A stretch of DNA of 64,000 nt from Carnegiea gigantea (lineage: Eukaryota; Streptophyta; Magnoliopsida; Caryophyllales; Cactaceae): contig JAKOGI010001543.1 in assembly GCA_029747015.1 (NCBI GenBank), positions 146,001-210,000 on the forward strand, given 5' to 3'. Made by a program: the position numbers and the translations under genes. The notes under the pieces were generated by a model, which saw only the letters and a program-made list of their open reading frames with translations, had not been told where the DNA came from and ran no database searches. Shown here one piece after another: positions 61,401 to 64,000 of the stretch (position 1 is the stretch's first letter; every line of letters starts with the position of its first letter).

Positions 61401-64000
61401 TATCATGTAAGTTACTGAAAAGAAAATAAATTGTAAGATACAAATATCTTTCTCCGTATAGGAACTGTTGCTGCGGCTATATCATGGAGGTGAAGCATTA
61501 CAAACAACTAAAAATATGCCAAAACGTGATTGTGCATCTTGATAACCTTTCCAATGTCGTCATCACAGAACGGCCTGATTTTGAATCCATGGACTCGGAG
61601 AACCTCTTGAATTGTAAGCTAGAACATGTGCCACTTCTTATCACAGAGCTTAGATTATCTGGGTTTTGTATGCCTCAACACAGGTGCTGGGCTGGCTGGG
61701 GTGAGAGATCAGCATTCTTAGTGTTTATCTTAGATACTTAAATACCTCAGAAATTATTTTTGTATTAACTTTGACTTTGTCTTGCTTTCCTGCGAGGATT
61801 CCTTGTCTTCAGGTTTATATAGGCATTATTGTTTAACATCTCTTTGTTGTCTAAACTTCTGATTGATAGTCTAGTATTTTATATATAGACTTTATATAAG
61901 CTTTATATAGGCTTTATATAGGCTTTATTGCTGAAATGACCCAAGTATTTAGCCTTTGGCTCTCATTTGAGCACCAAAATCAGCCCTCCAAAGTTAGAAC
62001 ATGATATCCTTAGGGACTTAATGTTGGACAGTGGCCATCTTTGGTTGAACACATGAGCTGTAGCAGCGGGGAAAGTAGGATGGAATGAATAATGGTTACA
62101 TAAAACATGGTATGCATGACTTTTAAGTATAAGGTTAAGCTTTTTCACATAGGTCTTAGCAGTAATCATGCTTACATCTGGGTCTTCTTAAAAGTTGGCT
62201 CCGCAGGATCCATACTTGCTGCCGTGGTTGTTGAGGCATAAATTTTTGTGTCTGATTTATTGTAAACTCTAAAGTGGGGCACGGTAGATTTTTGTGCTGA
62301 TTTAGCTAGCTGTATATGCTTCTCTGTCTTGAAGAATGGTTTTCACCCCTTTTGTTGATCCCTTCATGGTTCAGGTATCACGTGCTTTTCTTTCTAGTAG
62401 TGCTAAAGAGAAGCTATTGCTTTCTGTGTTTATTAACATTTTATTGCTTTTAATTGTAATTTGTAAGTTCCATTGCTGGTGTCTACTAGACCTAGCATTA
62501 TGCATGAATTTCTATTTTTGATTTTTCGTCCCCTATTTGAGGATGCATTTTTGCTAAACTCCTTATGGCCTCTGTCGACTACAATACAGACACCTTCTCT
62601 TTGTTTCTTTCATCAGGTATGAACCTGTTTTGGTGCAAGAGTTAATCACTCTGATCATACAGATAGTTAAAGAGAGGCGATTTTGTGGACTAACGGCTTC
62701 TGAGAATCTGCAAAGGGAGCTCGTCTGCAAACTTGCAACTGGTGATGCTACGCATAGCCAGTTGGTGAAGTTTCTGCCCCAGGACCTGTCAAAATTGGAT
62801 CAGCTGCAAGAGGTCTTGGATAAAGTTGCACAATATTCTAATCCTTCGGGAATGAATCAGGTTTGCTTCCTGTTAGGTACCCTTTTGTTTACCTTCTTTG
62901 TGCTTGTGTTATTAGCTTGTCAATTGATCATTGTGCTGAATTTCTGTATTCAGGGAAAGTACTCTCTCCGATCGCCCTATTGGAAAGAACTTGATCTCTA
63001 TCATCCGTGTTGGAATCCAAGGGACTTGCAGATTGCTGAAGAAAGATATTCTCGTTTTTGTGGTGTGTCTGCCCTGAGTGCTCAGTTGCCAAAGTGGACC
63101 AATGTTTACAAACCGCTCATTGGCATAGCTAGAATTGCTACCTGCAAGAGTGTTCTCCAAATCATTCGGGCTGTTTTCTTTTATTCTGTCTTTACAGATA
63201 GATCATCTGAGTCACGTGCTCCTGAAGGAGTGCTTATTGCTGCTCTGCACTTGTTGTCGCTAGGATTAGATATTTGTTTTCAAGAAAGTAGATCTTGTCA
63301 TCTATCTGGTCATCATGATGATATTCCATTGCTGGTTTTCGCAACTGAGGAGTTCGGGGTGGAAATGCATAATGGATCTGATCAGGAGAGTTTGCTGTCT
63401 CTTATGGTTTCTTTGATGAGGATGCATAGGAAACCAAATACAGAGAGCTTTACGGAAGCTGGCAACTTCAATCTTTCTTCTCTTGTGGAAAATCTGTTGA
63501 AGAAGTTTGCTGAGATGGACTCCAAGTGTGTGGCCCAGCTGCAGAAGCTTGCCCCGGAAATTGTTAACTACCAACCTGTTGAAGCTGTAAGCGTGAGTTC
63601 AGTTTCTGATAGTGAGAAGCGCAAGATGAAAGCCAGGGAAAGGCAAGCTGCAATACTAGTAAGACGGCATCCCAAGGATAACAACATTAGTACTTTTGCT
63701 GTTGTTTTTCCACAAAAATGACGCTCTTTGGGCCTCTCAAATAGTCCACAATCGCAACGAGTACTAAGACAAACTTGCCTTAATAGGATTATGTTATTCT
63801 ACCTGAAATGTTGAGATCATAATTTTAGTTTGGTTATTTATTCTGCAAGTGTTTGCCTGAAGCCCTCTCTACTCACTAGAAATCACAAATGGCATGTGTG
63901 TAGTGTACTTAGTTTTTCTGAGGGTTCTATTTAAATTATCATGTGCAGGCGAAAATGAAAGCTGAGCAGTCTAAATTTCTGGCAACTTTGAAGTCAACAT
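30621..64000 (+). CDS. PRT6: PRT6, UBR-box N-recognin E3 ubiquitin ligase (5' part; continues off window)
   Basis: Join 30621-30686, 31401-32510, 45900-47077, 47284-47436, 62617-62860, 62954-63658 and 63949 to past 64000. All junctions use GT/AG and keep phase, giving about 1170 codons; Arabidopsis PRT6 is about 2000 residues, so the C-terminal part with the RING is outside. Residues 123-191 form the UBR box, which binds proteins with basic N-termini (Arg and similar). Downstream blocks such as [57 protein letters not shown] and [22 protein letters not shown] are characteristic of plant PRT6. The ligase marks N-degron substrates, including ERF-VII factors in oxygen sensing, for the proteasome. 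No stops or shifts interrupt the exons, so the gene looks functional despite huge, transposon-filled introns. Confidence 0.93.
30687..31400 (+). other. PRT6: PRT6 intron 1
   Basis: 714 bases. The middle (about 31070-31250) contains a stretch with GGATTCAAA and GCGGATGGCGCAAGGCGCAA that resembles the short repeat family at 51558-51733 and 60348-60504. Otherwise featureless; open frames here are short and lack family motifs. Confidence 0.7.
31401..32510 (+). CDS. PRT6: PRT6 exon 2 with UBR box
   Basis: It encodes 370 complete codons (acceptor TTGGCAG, donor GTAAGC), from [11 protein letters not shown] to GEDGHFQ. It contains the whole UBR box and the helical region after it ([18 protein letters not shown] and on). 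Confidence 0.93.
31701..31907 (+). other. PRT6: UBR box zinc-binding domain (residues 123-191 of PRT6)
   Basis: [38 protein letters not shown] and [19 protein letters not shown] carry the Cys/His ligands of the UBR fold plus the acidic GDETAW segment that contacts the substrate N-terminus. All ligands expected from the family appear present. Confidence 0.95.
32724..33098. mobile_element. hAT-type MITE, copy 1
   Basis: 375 bases with inverted ends (CTAAGAAGCACGGACAC and its complement, ending GTGTCCGTGCTTCTTAC). The flanks TCTATCAT (32716-32723) and TCCATCAT (33099-33106) match at 7 of 8, an hAT-size target duplication. No coding capacity. It is similar along its whole length to copy 2 at 44651. 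Confidence 0.8.
33362..34627 (+). mobile_element. Deletion derivative of the CTTAGTTT hAT family with BED-finger remnant
   Basis: The termini are CTTAGTTTAGAAAAG and the inverted CTTTTTCAAACTAAG, with GC-rich GAGGCGC-type words just inside both ends. The flanks GTCGCTGT (33354-33361) and GTCGTGGT (34628-34635) match at 6 of 8. Near 34310-34400 one + frame reads [18 protein letters not shown], the zinc finger of the transposase seen complete in the 35658-39675 element (there on the minus strand). The rest of the transposase is deleted. Confidence 0.75.
34636..35153. other. Intronic spacer with one full unit of a 79-base tandem repeat
   Basis: AAAAGATAGAGTACTTAGG at about 35063 and AAAAGATAGAAT at about 35142 begin successive units of a 79-base repeat. 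The second unit is split by the hAT element at 35154 and resumes at 42801 (ATTTAGGAATCCACCTAAG and on). Nothing else recognisable is present. Confidence 0.6.
35396..35657 (+). pseudogene. L1 reverse transcriptase, N-terminal piece
   Basis: It reads [27 protein letters not shown] and [18 protein letters not shown], the first RT catalytic block. A one-base shift near 35590 moves to [20 protein letters not shown]. It is cut at the hAT target duplication ATCAAGTT (35650-35657) and resumes at 39684. Confidence 0.85.
36025..38765 (-). pseudogene. hAT transposase (BED finger, DUF659, hAT dimerisation domain) with two lesions
   Basis: Predicted exons on the minus strand: 38765-37778, 37658-36848, 36741-36623 and 36537-36025, all with GT/AG borders. 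They total 2431 bases, one more than a multiple of three. Exon 1 has a BED-type finger ([19 protein letters not shown]) and the DUF659 core ([25 protein letters not shown]). Exon 2 has [17 protein letters not shown]. Exon 3 has the hAT C-terminal block [20 protein letters not shown] and GCERNW. Exon 4 ends in a long Asp/Glu-rich tail. Lesions: an extra base in the C run at 37326-37329 (+ strand) and TGA at 36388-36390 where Trp is likely. So few changes, with a perfect target duplication, suggest recent insertion. The enzyme excises and inserts hAT ends. Confidence 0.85.
38766..39675 (-). promoter_or_regulatory. 5' flank of the inner hAT transposase
   Basis: This is the stretch between the element end and the transposase start. 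It includes purine/pyrimidine-rich sequence at about 39100-39480 and the GC-rich subterminal repeats at 39520-39665. It should carry the promoter and transposase-binding sites. No specific box stands out. Open frames at 39067-39573 lack family motifs. Confidence 0.4.
39684..41925 (+). pseudogene. L1 reverse transcriptase, C-terminal piece with zinc-binding and RNase H domains
   Basis: It resumes with [10 protein letters not shown] and GIRQGDPL, then [11 protein letters not shown], the active site FADD at 39889-39900 being intact. Next come [15 protein letters not shown] and [10 protein letters not shown], a zinc-binding RT domain ([29 protein letters not shown]), and a plant L1 RNase H-like domain ([36 protein letters not shown]). 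In-frame stops (for example 40183-40185 TAG where Trp is expected) and several shifts make it inactive. Intact, the protein copies L1 RNA at a nicked target. Confidence 0.85.
42935..43810. mobile_element. Short member of the CTTAGTTT hAT family
   Basis: It starts CTTAGTTTAAAAAAGCACACC and ends GCGCCTTTCTTTTTTAAATTAAG, with CCTGAGG/GGCGC-type subterminal words. The bases outside the ends (GATTTAAC and AGAACATC) do not match well, so its target duplication is lost or it is a recombinant. No coding capacity seen. Confidence 0.6.
43811..44642. other. Intronic spacer with C/A tract
   Basis: No gene is visible. A C(14) run followed by A(10) at about 44453-44478 looks like the tail of a plus-strand LINE, in line with the C-run/A-run tail of the L1 ending at 41966, but no coding L1 sequence could be read before it. 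Confidence 0.4.
44651..45015. mobile_element. hAT-type MITE, copy 2
   Basis: 365 bases, CTAAGAAGCACAGACATC to GTGTCCGTGCTTCTCAG, flanked by a perfect 8-base duplication GTTGTCAC (44643-44650 and 45016-45023). It is alignable throughout with copy 1 at 32724. Near the right end it contains a long perfect palindrome centred on ACACGTGT. Confidence 0.85.
45060..45628 (+). mobile_element. L1 LINE 3' end, severely 5'-truncated
   Basis: Remnants of the L1 zinc-binding RT region ([13 protein letters not shown] with shifts nearby) are followed by an open stretch with [18 protein letters not shown] and [13 protein letters not shown], typical of the last part of plant L1 ORF2. It then ends in an A(18) tail at 45611-45628. 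It is similar to the end of the L1 at 53360-55260 (AAAGACAATTTCAT, GCTTGCATATTGG), so the two belong to one family. Confidence 0.75.
45900..47077 (+). CDS. PRT6: PRT6 exon 3
   Basis: Acceptor TTTTGCAG, donor GTATGT. It encodes [20 protein letters not shown] through EWYRAIRW (phase 0 to phase 2). It includes [11 protein letters not shown] and [15 protein letters not shown], both conserved in plant PRT6. A Ser-rich, less conserved stretch ([20 protein letters not shown]) occupies the middle. Confidence 0.9.
47284..47436 (+). CDS. PRT6: PRT6 exon 4
   Basis: 153 bases between TTTGCAG and GTATGT. It encodes [36 protein letters not shown] and SSE. Phase at both ends fits exons 3 and 5. Confidence 0.9.
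48083..48316. mobile_element. Small terminal-inverted-repeat element
   Basis: 234 bases with ends TTAGAGTTGGGAAAC and TTTTCACAGCTCTAA (imperfect inverted repeats). The interior is rich in GGGTCGGGTTGACTC-like words, as in a common plant repeat. TTCAG occurs close to both sides but not exactly abutting. Non-coding. Confidence 0.45.
48560..48602. repeat. T-run followed by G-run
   Basis: About 25 T then 12 G at 48567-48601. On the minus strand this is a C-run then an A-run, the form of an L1 tail. No coding remnant was read beside it. Confidence 0.7.
49306..51546. repeat. LTR-like unit (possible solo LTR)
   Basis: It begins TGTAACACCCCAT and ends GAGGTGTTACA, the inverted termini typical of Tekay/Del-type LTRs, over 2.24 kb without coding sequence. 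An (AT)n tract lies at about 50477-50528. The adjoining 5 bases (ATTGC and TGTTT) do not match, so a clean solo LTR with target duplication is not shown. It is not obviously similar to the LTRs at 3902 and 10424. Confidence 0.5.
51558..51733. mobile_element. MITE-like element with GGATTCAAAATG ends
   Basis: 176 bases with perfect 12-base inverted ends (GGATTCAAAATG and CATTTTGAATCC). The interior words GGCCGCATTGG and GAACCGCATTTTCATG recur, inverted, in the element at 60348-60504. No clear target duplication. Confidence 0.55.
52370..53035. repeat. Pair of diverged direct repeats
   Basis: CAACATCGAGATTTTT followed by a T-rich stretch and ATTGATTTTACCCCTAATTAAG at 52370-52437 recurs in diverged form at about 52942-53030 (ATTGATTTTGCCCTTAAATT). 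The region between is AT-rich with no gene. Confidence 0.45.
53360..55260 (+). mobile_element. L1 LINE remnant with ORF1 and start of ORF2
   Basis: The ORF1 part (53360-54230, several frames) has a DUF4283-like start ([19 protein letters not shown]), [15 protein letters not shown] and a zinc knuckle [19 protein letters not shown] then GCKKK (CX2CX4HX4C). ORF2 starts at ATG 54297: [12 protein letters not shown], then [12 protein letters not shown] of the apurinic endonuclease. After about 54770 most of ORF2 is missing. Only the 3' end ([19 protein letters not shown]) remains, duplicated, with an A-rich (TAAA)n tail from 55262. Stops and shifts throughout; dead. Confidence 0.75.
54778..55235 (+). 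repeat. 228-base tandem duplication inside the L1 remnant
   Basis: TGTCACACCTGGTGGAG occurs at 54793 and 55021, a period of 228. The two copies differ at only a few positions, plus CTTGTGGAT present in the second copy. The unit spans the internal L1 junction, so duplication followed the L1 deletion. Confidence 0.85.
55262..55445. repeat. Compound microsatellite (AAAT, AT, GT, CT, AT, GA)
   Basis: (TAAA)n, (AT)n to 55315, (GT/GCGT)n to 55356, (CT)n about 55371-55386, (AT)n, then (GA)n to 55445. The CT and GA tracts around a short AT core are complementary. Frames read across it are artefacts. Confidence 0.9.
55938..56735. repeat. Tandem array of a 270-base AT-rich unit, three copies
   Basis: The unit starts near TATTATGGAATCTCTAA at about 55944, 56218 and (diverged) 56485, a period of 267-274. 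Each copy carries two CTAATTTGACCAAATTT words and a TTAATTAATTAATTA tract. No coding potential. Confidence 0.8.
57021..57410. repeat. Dispersed repeat rich in GAGCC/GGCTC words
   Basis: It starts TAGGGGTGTAAATGAGC and ends near GATTCGGTTTCGTTACAGCC, with many GAGCC/GGCTCGG words, as in common non-autonomous plant repeats. The boundaries are approximate and no target duplication was found. Confidence 0.45.
58132..58160. repeat. T-run followed by G-run
   Basis: About 16 T then 12 G. It has the same form as 48567-48601 and may be an L1-type tail on the minus strand. Confidence 0.6.
58600..59745 (+). pseudogene. L1 reverse transcriptase fragment
   Basis: 58969-59187 reads [18 protein letters not shown] and [12 protein letters not shown], the pre-RT region of plant L1. 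Shifted frames then give [19 protein letters not shown] near 59558-59610. Stops and shifts are frequent. Neither the active-site block nor the 3' end is readable. Confidence 0.65.
60348..60504. mobile_element. MITE-like element related to 51558-51733
   Basis: 157 bases with ends GGATTCAAAAC and GTTTTGAATC. The interior CAAATGCGGTTCACTCAAC and ATGCGGCCATTTCATCGTG is the inverse of the words in the 51558 element. Confidence 0.55.
62617..62860 (+). CDS. PRT6: PRT6 exon 5
   Basis: Acceptor TTTCATCAG, donor GTTTGC. It encodes [35 protein letters not shown] and [20 protein letters not shown], ending GMNQ. All of it is closely conserved in plant PRT6. Confidence 0.92.
62954..63658 (+). CDS. PRT6: PRT6 exon 6
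   Basis: 235 codons from [17 protein letters not shown] to RQAAIL (donor GTAAGA). It contains [20 protein letters not shown] and [19 protein letters not shown]. The 92-base intron 5 separates it from exon 5. The frame runs on to a stop at 63719, but the splice at 63659 restores the conserved continuation in exon 7. Confidence 0.92.
63949..64000 (+). CDS. PRT6: PRT6 exon 7, start only
   Basis: Acceptor CATGTGCAG, then [17 protein letters not shown] to the window edge. The charged Kx[16 protein letters not shown] join is the typical helix of plant PRT6 at this point. Confidence 0.9.

Larger units (their letters stand above)
47437..62616 (+). other. PRT6: PRT6 intron 4, 15.2 kb, repeat-rich
   Basis: The junction [12 protein letters not shown] agrees with PRT6 proteins, so nothing coding is skipped. 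It contains small TIR elements, an LTR-like unit, L1 remnants, a 228-base tandem duplication, microsatellites and a 270-base tandem array. Stretches without any assignment are 47437-48082, 48317-49305, 51734-52369, 57411-58599 and 60505-62616. In the last, 61450-61600 faintly resembles the 60348 repeat. Confidence 0.85.

Noticed and set aside
61484..61741. 85-codon frame in intron 4
   Set aside because: No family motif; the region overlaps faint similarity to the nearby short repeat and is skipped by the conserved PRT6 splice.

Overview
The window is nuclear DNA of a flowering plant, most probably a eudicot. The evidence is a spliced gene with long AT-rich introns, plant-type LTR retrotransposons, L1 and RTE LINEs, hAT and PIF/Harbinger DNA elements, and an integrated plant pararetrovirus. 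I cannot name the species. The only recognisable host gene is PRT6, the plant UBR-box N-recognin (E3 ubiquitin ligase of the Arg/N-degron pathway). It lies on the + strand from 30621 past the right edge. Seven exons can be placed in a consistent reading phase, covering about 1170 codons, or roughly the N-terminal 60% of the protein.

Layout. (1) 1-20385: an Athila-type Ty3/gypsy element on the minus strand. The 3' LTR is cut by the left window edge and the 5' LTR is at 19093-20385. A large-LTR, almost non-coding Tekay/Del-like element (3902-16843) sits inside it, and one LTR of that element holds an RTE-type LINE (13425-16760). The reverse transcriptase, RNase H and integrase of the Athila copy are missing, apparently lost in a deletion that also clipped the inner element. 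(2) 20386-21761: unassigned spacer with a large TG/AT/AC microsatellite. (3) 21762-28936: a degraded integrated Caulimoviridae genome with upstream small ORFs, capsid, movement protein, protease, RT-RNase H, a downstream ORF, and a leader ending in a tRNA-Met primer site. (4) 29051-30201: a non-autonomous PIF/Harbinger-like element with CTA target duplication, ending about 420 bases before the PRT6 ATG. (5) 30621-64000: PRT6, with introns of 13.4 kb (intron 2) and 15.2 kb (intron 4).

Intron 2 holds two copies of a short hAT MITE, several members of one hAT family sharing CTTAGTTTAAAAAAGC termini, and a three-level nest: hAT element (35154-42800), then L1 LINE (about 35396-41960), then a 4.0 kb hAT element with a nearly intact transposase (35658-39675). 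Target duplications show the order of insertion. Intron 4 holds an unassigned LTR-like unit, L1 pieces, tandem repeats and MITEs.

The biology is one conserved protein-turnover gene whose introns and promoter region have been a landing site for mobile and viral DNA. The integrated pararetrovirus, with its capsid-before-movement-protein order and its break at the primer-binding site, and the well-preserved hAT nest are the parts most worth a second look. No pathway or operon links the other elements to PRT6.
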